Positions 1 to 11,800 of a stretch of DNA of 64,000 bases are shown here, piece after piece. The notes beneath the pieces were generated by a model. The model made no database searches. It saw nothing but the letters and a program-made list of their open reading frames with translations, and was not told where the DNA came from. The DNA lies in contig NZ_AP023355.1 in assembly GCF_016865425.1 (NCBI RefSeq), positions 1,548,198 to 1,612,197 on the forward strand, in the 5' to 3' direction. A program made the position numbers and the translations under genes. Origin of the DNA: Actinocatenispora thailandica. GTDB taxonomy: Bacteria > Actinomycetota > Actinomycetes > Mycobacteriales > Micromonosporaceae. Every line of letters starts with the position of its first letter. Position 1 is the stretch's first letter.

Positions 1-1
1 G

Positions 2-2830
2 GCGTACGTCATCCACACGTCCGGCTCGACCGGCGCGCCGAAGGGCGTCGTGCTGCCGCACCGGGGCGTGCTCAACCGGCTGACCTGGATGATCGAGCGG
101 TACGGGTTCTCCGCGGCGGACCGGTTCCTGCAGAAGACGCCGTACGGGTTCGACGTGTCGGTGTGGGAGCTGCTCGCGCCGCTCGCGTGCGGGGCGCGGC
201 TGGTGGTCGCGCATCCCGGCGGCCACCGGGACCCCGGCTACCTGACCGAGCTGATCGAGACCGAGCGCGTCACCGTGGTGCACTTCGTGCCGTCGATGCT
301 GCATGCGTTCGTGCGCCACGGATCGGACGGGCGGCCCGGCCCGCACCGGCTGGGTGACCTGCGCGCGGTGTTCGCCAGCGGCGAGGCGTTGACCGCCGAC
401 CTGCGGGATCGGTTCTTCGCCACGTACGAGGCCGGCCTGCACAACCTGTACGGGCCGACCGAGGCGTCGATCGACGTGACAGCCTGGCGGTGCGACGCGG
501 CCGAGGGTGCGGCCGACCCGCCGATCGGTGAGCCGATCACCGGCATCCGGGCGTACGTGCTGGGCGACCGGCTGCGCCCGGTCCCGGACGGCGTCGCGGG
601 CGAGCTGTACCTGGCCGGCGTCGGGTTGGCGCGCGGCTACCTCGGGCGGCCGGGGCTCAGCGCCGGCCGGTTCGTCGCCTGCCCGTGGGGCAGCGGCGAG
701 CGGATGTACCGCACTGGCGACCGGGCGCGGCGGCGGGCCGGCGGCCCCCTGGAATACCTGGGACGCACCGACGACCAGGTGAAGATCCGCGGCTTCCGGG
801 TCGAGCCGGGCGAGATCGAGGCGGCTCTGGCGGCGTGCGACGGCGTCGGCCGGGCCGCGGTCCTGCTGCGCGAGGACCGGCCGGGCGAGCGCCGGCTCGT
901 CGGGTACGTGACCGCCGACGGCGCGACCGCGCCCGACCCGGCGGCGCTGACCGAGCGGCTGCGCCTGGTCCTGCCCGAACCCCTGGTTCCGGCCGCGGTC
1001 CTGGTGCTGGCCGCGTTCCCGGTCACCGGCAACGGCAAGCTGGATAGCGGCGCGCTGCCCGCACCGGACTTCGCCGCCCGGGTCGGCGCGGCGGCCCCGA
1101 CCGGCACCCGGGAGCAAATCCTGGGCCGGGTCGCCGCCGAGGTGCTGCGCCTGGACCGGGTCGGCACGCACGACGACCTGCTGTCGCTGGGTGCCGACAG
1201 CATCGGCCTGCTGGAGATCCTGGCCCGGGCGCGCCGGGCGGGCCTGGTCGTCCCGGTCGGCGCGGCGCTCGCGACGCCGACCGTCGCCGGGCTGGCGGCC
1301 GCCGCGGCACCGGCGGACGGGGCCGACCACGACGCGGCCGACGACGTGCCGACCGGGCCGTTCCCGCCGACCCCGACGATGCGGTGGCTGCTCGACGACA
1401 TCGGCGGGCCGGTCGAGCGATTCCACCAATCGCTGCTCGTGTGGGTGCCGGCCGAGGCATGCGAGGTGGACCTGGCCGCGGCCGTACGCGCGCTGCTGGA
1501 CCGGCACGACGCGCTGCGGCTGAGGCTCACCCGCGTCGGCGGGGACTGGCGGGCGACGGTCGGCGCGCCCGGCACCGGGGAGGCGCCGGACCTGCTGACC
1601 CGGGTCGATCTGGCCGGGCTCGACGAGCCGCAGCGCGCGGAGCAGATCGCGCGGGCCACCAGGGCGGCCGTGGCCCGGCTCGATCCGGCCACCGGCGCGA
1701 TGCTGCGCGCGGTGTGGTTCGACGCCGGACCGCGCGAGCCGGGCCGGCTCGCGCTCGTCGCCCACCACCTGGTCGTGGACGGTGTGTCGTGGCGGATCCT
1801 GCGCGACGACCTGCCCGAGGCGTGGCGGGCGGCCCGGGCCGGCCGGCCGTGGCGGCGCCCGGCGGGCGGCACGTCGTTCCGGCGCTTTGCCGGTCTGCTC
1901 GCCGGGCGGGCGGCGCGGCGCGCAGCGGAGCTGCCGGCGTGGACGGGGATGCTGCGCGCACCGGATCCGCCGCTGACCCGCCGCCCCCTGGACCCGGCCA
2001 CCGACACCAGCGCGACGTTGCGGCAGTTGACCCGCACGCTGCCCGCGGCGCCGACCGGCGCGGTGCTCGGCGAGGTGCCGGCGCTGTTTCACGCCGGCGT
2101 GGACGACGTGCTTCTCACCGCGTTCGCGCTGGCCGTGGCGCGGTGGCGGGCCCGGCGCGGCGCGGCCGGTACGTCGGTGCTGCTGGACCTGGAGGGCCAC
2201 GGCCGCGACGCCAGCTCCGTCGACCCCGGTGTGGACGTCGCCGGCACCGTCGGCTGGTTCACCAGCATCCATCCGGTGCGGCTCGATCCCGGGCCGGTCG
2301 GCTGGGACGAGGTGACCGGCGGTGGGCCGGCGCTGGGCGACGCGGTCAAGCGCATCAAGGAGCAGCGGGCAGCCGTGCCCGACCACGGGTTCGGCTTCGG
2401 TCAACTGCGGTACCTGCACGAGGAGTCCGCGGCGGTGCTGTCCGCCTGCCCGCGACCGCAGCTCGGCTTCAACTACCTCGGCCGCTTCGGCGCGGCCGGC
2501 GACGGCGCGTGGCAGCCGGCCACCGACGGCATCGCCCTGGACGGCTACGGCGACCCGCCCCGCCCACTGCCGCACGCGGTCGAGCTGAACGCGATCACAC
2601 ACGACCGGCCGGCCGGTCCGGAGCTGTCGGCGCACTGGTCGTGGCCGGCCGGGCTGGTCGACCGCGGCGAAGTGGCGGAGCTGGCCGGGCTGTGGTTCGA
2701 GGCGCTCACCGGCCTGGTCGCGTACGGGCGGCGGCCGGACGCAGGCGGGCTCACCCCGTCGGACCTCCTGGTCTCCCTCGACCAGAGCGAGATCGACCGG
2801 ATCGAGACGGAGTTGAGGAGCGCGCCATGA
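2..2830 (+). CDS. NRPS, C-terminal part: A(Ser, partial)-T-E
   Basis: This is the 3' part of an NRPS gene whose start lies left of the window; the reading frame is open from base 2. It begins inside the adenylation domain at core A3 ([10 protein letters not shown]). Residues at the ten GrsA specificity positions read DVWHFSLIDK, which matches published serine codes. A carrier domain follows with LGADSI (phosphopantetheine Ser at 1199-1201); the D before the Ser is typical of carriers that feed an epimerization domain. The last domain is E: HHLVVDG at 1763-1783, [10 protein letters not shown], and FNYLGRF near 2470. The predicted output is D-Ser bound to the T domain. No C domain is visible because the protein is cut by the window edge. 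The TGA overlaps the next gene's ATG in ATGA (2827-2830), so the two are probably translationally coupled. Domain order is very sure; Ser specificity is inferred from the code. Confidence 0.95.
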   Translation, partial: AYVIHTSGSTGAPKGVVLPHRGVLNRLTWMIERYGFSAADRFLQKTPYGFDVSVWELLAPLACGARLVVAHPGGHRDPGYLTELIETERVTVVHFVPSMLHAFVRHGSDGRPGPHRLGDLRAVFASGEALTADLRDRFFATYEAGLHNLYGPTEASIDVTAWRCDAAEGAADPPIGEPITGIRAYVLGDRLRPVPDGVAGELYLAGVGLARGYLGRPGLSAGRFVACPWGSGERMYRTGDRARRRAGGPLEYLGRTDDQVKIRGFRVEPGEIEAALAACDGVGRAAVLLREDRPGERRLVGYVTADGATAPDPAALTERLRLVLPEPLVPAAVLVLAAFPVTGNGKLDSGALPAPDFAARVGAAAPTGTREQILGRVAAEVLRLDRVGTHDDLLSLGADSIGLLEILARARRAGLVVPVGAALATPTVAGLAAAAAPADGADHDAADDVPTGPFPPTPTMRWLLDDIGGPVERFHQSLLVWVPAEACEVDLAAAVRALLDRHDALRLRLTRVGGDWRATVGAPGTGEAPDLLTRVDLAGLDEPQRAEQIARATRAAVARLDPATGAMLRAVWFDAGPREPGRLALVAHHLVVDGVSWRILRDDLPEAWRAARAGRPWRRPAGGTSFRRFAGLLAGRAARRAAELPAWTGMLRAPDPPLTRRPLDPATDTSATLRQLTRTLPAAPTGAVLGEVPALFHAGVDDVLLTAFALAVARWRARRGAAGTSVLLDLEGHGRDASSVDPGVDVAGTVGWFTSIHPVRLDPGPVGWDEVTGGGPALGDAVKRIKEQRAAVPDHGFGFGQLRYLHEESAAVLSACPRPQLGFNYLGRFGAAGDGAWQPATDGIALDGYGDPPRPLPHAVELNAITHDRPAGPELSAHWSWPAGLVDRGEVAELAGLWFEALTGLVAYGRRPDAGGLTPSDLLVSLDQSEIDRIETELRSAP

Positions 2831-5800
2831 CGACGTCCCGGGCAGCCGACATCCTGCCGCTCGCGCCGCTCCAGCGGGGCCTGCTGTTCCACGCGGTGTA
2901 CGACCTGCAGTCCGCCGCCACCACCGGGCTGTACGTGGTGCAACAGGACCTGGAGCTGACCGGCCCGCTGCGGCCGGACCGGCTGCGCGGCGCGGTCGAG
3001 GCGCTGCTGCGCCGGCACCGGCACCTCACCGCCGCGTTCTACCCCGATCTGACCGACCAGCCGGTGCAGGTCGTTCCCGAGGCGGTGCGGCTCCCGTGGC
3101 GGGAGGTCGACCTGTCCGAGCGGCCCGACCGCGAGGCCGCGCTCGCCGAGCTGGTCGAGGCGGACCAGCGCACGCCATTCGACCCGCATACCGCGCCGCT
3201 GGTCCGGTTCACCCTGGTGCGGCTGGCCGCGGACCGGTACCGGTTCCTGTTCACCCACCATCACATCCTGCTCGACGGCCGGTCGGTGGCGCTGTTCCTG
3301 ACCGAGCTGCTCGCGCTGTACGACGGCGCGGACCCGCTGCCGGCCGTCCCGTCGTACCGGGACTTCCTGGCCTGGCAGCTGCGGCAGGACCGGGTCGCGG
3401 CGCAGGCGGCGTGGCGAGAGCGGCTGGCCGGCCTCGACCAGCCGACCCGGCTGGTCGCCGCGGACCTGCGGGACGTCGCGGCGCGGCCGGAGTCGGTCAC
3501 GCGGAGCCTGCCGGCGTCGCTCGGCCCGGCGCTGCGGGACCGCGCGCGGGAGCTCGGCGTCACGGTCAACACTGTCGTGCAGGCCGCCTGGGCGGTGCTG
3601 CTGGCCCGGCTGAGCGGGCACGACGACGTGGTCTTCGGCCTGACCGCCGACCTGCGCCCGCCGGAGCTTGTCGGCAGCGACCGGATGGTCGGCCTGATCA
3701 TCAACACCGTGCCGGTCCGGGTCCGGATGCACGCCGCCGAGTCGCTCGGCGCGCTGATGGCGCGCGTGCGGCGGGAGCAGGCGAGCGTCGCCGGGCACCG
3801 CCACCTGGATCTGGTCGACCTCCAGCGTGCCGCCGGCCTCGGCGAGCTGTTCGACACGCTGGTCGTGTTCGACAACGCGCCGGCGCTGCCGGCCTCGGCG
3901 GGTGGGCTGCGCGTCCGGGACCTCAGCCGCGGCGACTGGGCGCACTACCCGCTGACGCTGATGGTCGGCGACGGGACCGACCTGCGGCTCAGCTACCGCG
4001 CGGAGCTGTTCACCGCCGCGGAGGCGAAGCGGCTGACGGAACGGCTCGTCCGGGTGCTGAGGGCGGTCGCGGACGATCCGGATCGCCCGGTGGGCCGGGT
4101 GCGGCTGCTCGACGACGAGGAGTACCGCCGGGCGGTGGCCGGCCCGCGCCGCGTCGACCCGGAGGCCGCCGGAGAGAGCCTGGCCACGCTGTTCGAGCGG
4201 AGCGCGCGCCGGACGCCGGACGCGTGCGCCGTGACGTTCCGGGACCATCGGCTGACGTACGCGGAGCTGGACGCGCGGGCCGACCGGCTGGCCGCGGCCC
4301 TCGCCGCGCACGGCTGCGGCCGGGACGACCGGGTCGGGCTGGTGCTGCCGCGGTCGGCCGAGACGGTCGTCGGCATGCTGGGCGTGCTCAAGGCCGGCGC
4401 GGCATACGTGCCGGTCGACCCGGAACATCCCGCCGAGCGGATCCGCTTCCTGCTGTCCGACACCGGATCGCGGGCGGTGGTCACCACCGCCGCGTACGCC
4501 GGGCGGGTCGCCGCGGCGTACGACGGTCCGGTCGTCGTGCTCGATCGCGACGCGGCCGCGGCCCCGGTCCCGCGTCCGGCGCAGCCGTCGCCGGCCGACG
4601 CGGCGTACGTGATCCACACGTCCGGCTCGACGGGTACGCCGAAGGGTGTCGTGGTCACGCACGGGAACGTGGTGCGGCTGCTGGATGTCACGGCGGACCG
4701 GTTCGGGTTCGGTGCCGGTGACGTGTGGACGCTGTTCCACTCGTACGCGTTCGACTTCTCGGTGTGGGAGGTGTTCGGGGCGCTGGCCTCCGGCGGGCGG
4801 CTGGTGGTCGTCGACGCGCCGGTGACCCGGTCTCCGGCGGAGCTGCTGGGCCTGCTGGCCGCGGAGTCGGTGACGGTGTGGAACGTGACGCCGTCGGTGT
4901 TCGCCCGGGTGGTGGACGCTGCCCGCGAGGCGCCCGGACTGCCGCCGGCGCTGCGGTGGGTGATCTTCGGCGGGGAGGCGCTCGACCCGGCGAGGGTCGC
5001 CGAGTGGCGGGCGCTGGCCGGCGACGGCGGTCCCGAGCTGGTCAACATGTACGGCATCACCGAGACCACCGTGCACACCACGGTGGCCGACGGCGCGGAC
5101 GGTCCGATCGGCCGGCCGCTGGCCGACCTCGCCGCGTTCGTGCTCGACGAGCACCTGCGGCCGACCCCGGACGGGGTGGCCGGCGAGCTGTACGTCGCCG
5201 GACCCGGCGTGACCCGCGGCTATCTGGGTCGGCCGGCGCTGACCGCCGCCCGGTTCGTGGCCTGCCCGTGGCTTCCCGGCGCCCGGATGTACCGCACCGG
5301 CGACGTGGTGCGTCGCGCCGCCGACGGCGAGCTGACGTACCTGGGTCGGTCCGACGACCAGGTCAAGGTGCGCGGGTTCCGGATCGAGCCGGGCGAGGTG
5401 GTGGCGGCGCTGGCTGGTGACCGTTCGGTGGGCCGCGCGGTGGCGGTCGTGCGCCGGGACCGCGCCGACGACGCACGGTTGGTGGGCTACGTGACCCCGG
5501 CGGACGCCGACGCGCCGCCGGACCCCGCCCGGCTGCGCGCGGAGCTGGCCCGCCTGCTGCCGGCGCATCTGGTGCCGGCGGCGGTGGTGGTGCTCGACGT
5601 GATGCCGCTGACCGACAACGGGAAGGTGGACCGGCGCGCGCTGCCGGCTCCCGAGTTCGGCGCCGCCGACGAGGCGCCGCGCGGTCCGCGGGAGGAGATC
5701 CTCGCCGGGGTGTTCGCCGAGGTGCTCGGTGTGCCGGCGGTTGGTGCCCGGGACTCGTTCTTCGATCTGGGTGGGCATTCGTTGCTGGCGACCCGGTTGG

Positions 5801-8800
5801 TGAGTCGGGTCCGGTCGGTGCTGGGTGTCGAGGTGCCGGTGCGGCTGGTGTTCGAGGCGCCGACGGTGGCCGGGCTGGCGCGCGCGGTGGACGAGCACGC
5901 GGGTACGGTCCGGCCGGCGCTGCGTCGGATGCCGCGTCCGGAGCTGGTGCCGGTGTCGTTCGCGCAGCAGCGGCTGTGGTTCCTGGACCGGCTGGAGGGG
6001 CCGAACGCGACGTACAACGTGCCGGTGGTGCTGCGGTTGTCCGGCCGCCCGGACGTACCGGCGCTGACCGCGGCGTTGGCCGACGTACTGAGCCGGCACG
6101 AGGCGCTGCGCACCGTGTTCACCGAGGTCGACGGGCAGCCCACGGAGCGGATCCTGGACCCGGACGACGTGCCGGCGCCGCTGCGGGTGGCGGAGCTGCC
6201 GGCCGGTGCGGTGGCGGCGGCGGTGGCCGACGCGGCGGCGTACCAGTTCGACCTGACCCGAGAGATCCCGGTGCGCGCCTGGCTGTACCACGCGGACGAC
6301 GGCTCGTCGGCGCTGGTGCTGCTGGTCCACCACATCGCCAGCGACGGCTGGTCGATGGAGCCGCTGCTGCGCGACCTGTCGGAGGCGTACGCGGCGCGGT
6401 CCGCGGGCCGGGCGCCGGGGTGGCGACCGCTGCCGGTGCAGTACGCGGACTACGCGCTGTGGCAGCGCGCCGCGCTCGGCGACCCGGACGATCCGGGCAG
6501 CGCGATCGCCCGCCAGGTCGGCTACTGGCGGGAGCGGCTGGCGGGACTGCCAGCGGAGCTGGCGCTGCCGTTCGACCGGCCGCGACCGGCGATCGCGTCG
6601 TACCGGGGCGCGACGGTGGGCTTCGACGTGGACGCCGAACTGCACGCCGGGCTGTCGGCGCTGGCCCGCCAGACCGGTACGACGGTGTTCATGGTGGTGC
6701 AGGCCGGTCTGGCGGCGCTGTTGACGCGGTTGGGTGCGGGGTCGGATGTGCCGATCGGGTCGCCGATCGCGGGTCGCACGGACGAGGCGTTGGACGAGTT
6801 GGTCGGGTTCTTCGTCAACACGTTGGTGTTGCGCACCGACACCGGCGGGGATCCGTCGTTCCGGGAGCTGTTGGGTCGGGTGCGGGAGACCGACCTGGCG
6901 GCGTATGCGAACCAGGACGTGCCGTTCGAGCGGTTGGTGGATGTGCTCAACCCGCGGCGCTCGCTCGGCCGGCACCCGCTGTTCCAGGTGGCGCTCGCGG
7001 TGCAGAACACCACGCCCGGCCGGGCGGAGCTGGCCGGGCTGACCACCACCCGCGAGCCGTACGCGGGCAGCACCGCCAAGTTCGACCTGCTGTTCACGCT
7101 GGAACCGCGGGACGAACCCGGCGACGGGTTGCGCGGCTGGATCGAGTACGCCACCGACCTGTTCGACGGCGACACCGTGGAGCGGCTGGCGGCCCGGTGG
7201 CTGCGGCTGCTGCGGGCCTGCGCCGCCGACCCGGACGCACGGATCGGCCGGCTGGACGTGCTCGACGAGCGCGAGCGCGACCTGCTGGCCGCGCAGCGGC
7301 GCCGGCCGGCGGTCGCGCCGGTGGCCGCCGACGCCACGCTGGTCGCGGCGTTCGAGCGGCGGGTCCGGGAGGCGCCGGATTCGTGCGCGGTGGTCTGCGG
7401 CGACGAGCGCGTCTCGTACCGGGCGCTGAACCAGCGGGCGAACCGGCTGGCGCGGCGGCTGATCGCGCGCGGCGTCGGCCCGGACGACCGGGTGGCGCTG
7501 CTGCTCGACCGCACGAGCGAGCTGGTCGTGACGGTGCTCGCGGTGCTGAAGGCGGGCGCGGCGTACGTGCCGGTCGACCCGGACTACCCGGCGGAGCGGA
7601 TCGGGTTCGTCCTGGCCGACACGGCGCCGCGGGTGGTGGTCACGACCGCGGCGGTGCACTCGCGGGTGTCGGCGCTCGCCGAGGCCCCGACGCTCCTGCT
7701 GGACGACGCCGACCCCACCGGTCCGCCGGGACACGACGTCACCGACGGGGAGCGCGGCGGGCCGGTGACGGCGTCGCACGCCGCGTACATCATCTTCACG
7801 TCCGGGTCGACGGGTACGCCCAAGGGTGTCGTGGTCACGCACGGGAACGTGGTGCGGCTGCTGGATGTCACGGCGGGCCGGTTCGGGTTCGGTGCCGGTG
7901 ACGTGTGGACGCTGTTCCACTCGTACGCGTTCGACTTCTCGGTGTGGGAGCTGTTCGGCGCGCTGACGTACGGCGGACGGCTGGTCGTCGTGCCGCAGAC
8001 GGTGACCCGCTCGCCCGCCGACCTGCTGCGGTTGCTGGCCGCGGAGTCGGTGACGGTGTGGAACGTGACGCCGTCGGTGTTCGCCCGCGCGGTCGAGGAG
8101 GCCGGCCGCGGGTCGGGCCGGCCGGGTGGCGAGGCGCTGCGCTGGATCGTGTTCGGCGGCGAGGCGCTGGCCGAGCGTCCGGTCCGGACCTGGTGGGAGC
8201 TGGCCGGGCCGGGCGGTCCGCGCCTGGTCAACATGTACGGCATCACCGAGACCACGGTGCACGTCACGCACGCGGAGCTGACCGCGGACTCGTGGACGCG
8301 GCCCGGATCGCCGATCGGGGAGCCGCTGCCGGATCTGGCGGCGTTCGTGCTGGACGATGCGTTGCGGCCGGTGCCGGTCGGCGTCGCTGGGGAGCTGTAC
8401 GTCGCGGGCGGCGGCGTGACCCGTGGGTACTGGCGGCGGCCGGCGCTGACCGCGTCCCGGTTCGTGGCGTGCCCGTGGGCCGCGGGCGGGCGAATGTACC
8501 GGACCGGTGACGTGGTGCGCCGGCGTGCCGACGGGTCGCTGGAGTACGTGGGCCGGGCCGACGACCAGGTGAAGGTGCGCGGCTTCCGGATCGAGCTGGG
8601 CGAGGTCGAGGCGGCGCTGGAACGGCACCCCGAGGTGTCGGCCGCGGTGGTGACCGGCTGGCAGCGCTCCGACGACGACCACCAGCTCGTGGCCTACGTG
8701 ACGCGGCGGGCGTCGCCGACCGCCGACGCCGCCGCGGACGCGGACGAGCTCGTCGGAGACTGGCGCGGTGTGTACGACTCGATGTATGCCGGCGCTCGTT

Positions 8801-11800
8801 CGGTTGACTGGCGGGAGGATTTCACCGGGTGGGTGTCGAGTTATTCGGGTGAGCCGATTCCGGTCGGGGAGATGCGGCAGTGGCGGGATGCGGTGGTCGA
8901 TCGGGCGGCGGAGTTGGCGCCGCGTCGGATTGTGGAGTTGGGTGTCGGGTCGGGGTTGTTGTTGGCGCGGTTGGCGCCGGAGGTTGAGGAGTATGTCGGG
9001 ACTGACTTGTCGGCCGAGGCGGTGGCCCGGCTGGAGCGGCGGCTGTCCGATGTGTCGTGGGGTGATCGGGTTCGGTTGCGGGCGCAGCCTGCGGATGACT
9101 TGAGCGGGTTGGGGGCTGGGTCTTTTGATCTGGTGGTCCTGAATTCGGTGGTGCAGTACTTCCCGGATGCGGGTTATTTGGATCGGGTGTTGCGTGGGGC
9201 GGTGGGTGTGCTGGCGCCGGGTGGTGCGGTGCTGGTGGGGGATGTGCGGCACGCGGGGACGCTGCGCTCGTTCCGCGCGGCGATCCACCGGTCGCGGCAT
9301 CCGCGCGCCGCCGAGGCGGAGGTGCGTGCCGCTGTCAATCGGTCGGTGCTGCTGGAGAAGGAGCTGGTGCTGCGGCCGGAGTGGTTCGTCCGGTGGGCGG
9401 CGGGGGTGCCAGGGGTCGCGGCGGTGGATGTGCGGCTCAAGCGTGGTGTCGCGCACAACGAGTTGACGCGGCACCGCTACGAGGTGGTGCTGCGCACCGC
9501 GTCGATGTCCGACGGCGAGCCCGGGGAGTCGGAGCTGTCGCGTGCGGTGGAGGTGCCGGAGCGGCCGTGGACGCCCGACGCGTGGGCGCGGCTGGGTGGG
9601 TTGGCGGGTCCGGTGCGGTTGACCGGTATTCCGAACGCGCGGCTGGCCACCGAGGCCGGCGGTCGCGAGGCGGGTGCGGCGGACCCGAGTGCGGTGGATC
9701 CGGAGGCGGTGCATGCCGAGGCGGCGCGTCGCGGGTGGACGGCGGTGACGACGTGGTCGGCGGTGGGTGTCGACCGGTTCGACGCGATCCTCGCGCCGGC
9801 CGGCCACCCGCCGATCACCGCCACGGTGGCCCACGACGGTGGGCCGCTCTGCAACGACCCGCGCTCCGGTCGGGTCGCCGGTGAACTGCCCGCCCGACTC
9901 CGCAGGTTCCTGGCCGAGCGGCTGCCCGCGCACCTGGTACCGGCCACGGTCACGGTGCTCGACGCGGTGCCGCTGACGCCGAACGGGAAGGTCGACCGCG
10001 CGGCGCTGCCGGCACCCGACTTCGACGCGCCGGTCCGCGGCGGCGCACCGCGCACCGCGCGGGAGCGGGAACTCGCCGGCATCGTCGCCGACGTGCTCGC
10101 CGTACCGGGCGTCGGCGTCCACGACAGCTTCTTCGACCTCGGCGGGCACTCCCTGCTCGCCACCCGGCTGGTCAGCCGGATCCGCGCCGCGCTGCACGTC
10201 GAGCTCCCCGTCCGTACCGTCTTCGAATCGCCGACCGTCGCCGGGCTCGCCGCCGCGGTGGACCGCGCCGCGGACACCGCGCGGCCGGCACTGCGGCCGG
10301 TTCCGCGGCCGGACGTGGTGCCGGTGTCGTTCGCGCAGCGCCGGCTGTGGTTCCTGCACCGGTTGGAAGGCCCGAGCGCGACGTACAACATGCCCACGGT
10401 GTTGCGGCTGACCGGCGAGCTGGACGTCGCGGCGCTGACCGCGGCGTTCGCCGATGTGTTGGCCCGACACGAGTCGCTGCGCACCGTGTTCACCGAGGTC
10501 GACGGCGAGCCGGTGCAGCGGATCCTGGACGCCGCCGATGTCGCGGTGCCGGTCGAGGTGGGTCGGGCCGGGGACATCGCGACGGCGGTGGACGCCGCGG
10601 CGGCGCACCGGTTCGACCTCTCGGCGGAGGTCCCGGTCCGGGTGTCGTTGGTGGACGCCGGGGACGGGTCGTGGACGCTCGTGCTGCTGGTGCACCACAT
10701 CGCCTGCGACGGCTGGTCGATGGGTCCGCTGTTGCGGGACCTGTCGGTGGCGTACGCGGCGCGGCGGGGCGGCGAGGCACCGGCGTTCGAGCCGCTTGCG
10801 GTGCAGTACGCGGACTACGCGCTGTGGCAGCGGGAGCTGTTGGGCGACGTCGAGGACCCGGCCAGCGTCTCGGCCGGCCAGGCGGCCTACTGGCGGGAGC
10901 GACTGGTGGGGTTGCCGGAGCAGGTGGCGTTGCCGTTCGACCGGCCGCGGCCGGCGATCGCCACGCACCGCGGCGCCATGTGCGAGTTCGGGTTCGACGC
11001 CGAACTGCACGAAGGGATGGTCCGGCTGGCCCGGGACACCGGGACGACGGTGTTCATGGTGGCGCGGGCCGCGTTGGCGGCGGTGCTGACGCGGCTCGGC
11101 GCCGGCACCGACCTCGCGATCGGCTCGCCGGTGGCGGGCCGTACCGACGAGGCGTTGGACGATCTGGTCGGGTTCTTCGTGAACACGCTGGTGTTGCGCA
11201 CCGACACCGGCGGGGACCCGTCCTTCCGGGAGCTGCTGGACCGGGTGCGCGAAAGCGACCTGGCGGCGTACGAGCATCAGGACCTGCCGTTCGAGCGGCT
11301 GGTGGACGTGCTGAACCCGCATCGGTCGCTGGCGCACCACCCGCTGTTCCAGGTGATGGTGGCGCTGCAGAACACCGACGACGCCGACCTGGCACTGCCG
11401 GGCGTGCGCGTCGAGGCGGTGCCGGTGCGCACCGGTACCGCCCGGCTCGACCTCAGCGTCAACCTGGTGGAGCGGCGTGCGCCGGACGGCGGCCCGGCCG
11501 GCGTCGCCGGCTGGGCGGAGTACGCCACGGACGTGTTCGACGCCGCGACCGTTGAGACGCTGGCCGAACGCTGGGCGCGGGTGCTGCGGCAGGCGGTGGC
11601 CGACCCGGACTGCCGCCTCGGCGCGCTGCGGGTGCTCGACGATGCGGAGCTGCGGCACCTGCTCGCCGCCGGCACCGGCGCCCCGGCGCCGGAGCGCGCA
11701 CCGGGAGTGATCGAGGCGTTCGCCCGGTGGGTGCGCGAGGCGCCGTCCGCGGACGCGGTGGTGTTCGGGGACGAGCGGGTGTCGTTCGCGGAGTTGGCGG

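Larger units (their letters stand above)
5940..10265 (+). other. NRPS module C-A(N-MT)-T, predicted N-methyl-Thr
   Basis: The condensation domain has HHIASDG at 6328. The adenylation code is DFWNVGMVHK (Thr). An N-methyltransferase is inserted between A8 and A10 at about 8762-9530. It has [11 protein letters not shown] at its start, the SAM-binding [10 protein letters not shown], and [11 protein letters not shown]. The A10 motif NGKVDR follows near 9982. The carrier serine codon is 10150-10152. N-methylation of the amino acid on the carrier is the known role of such inserts; methylated Thr is inferred from the code. Confidence 0.88.

Noticed and set aside
1384-2826. In-frame 5' extension of the five-module NRPS gene
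   Set aside because: It overlaps the coding sequence of the upstream T-E domains in another frame and has no domain content. The ATGA overlap at 2827 with a C-domain start is convincing.
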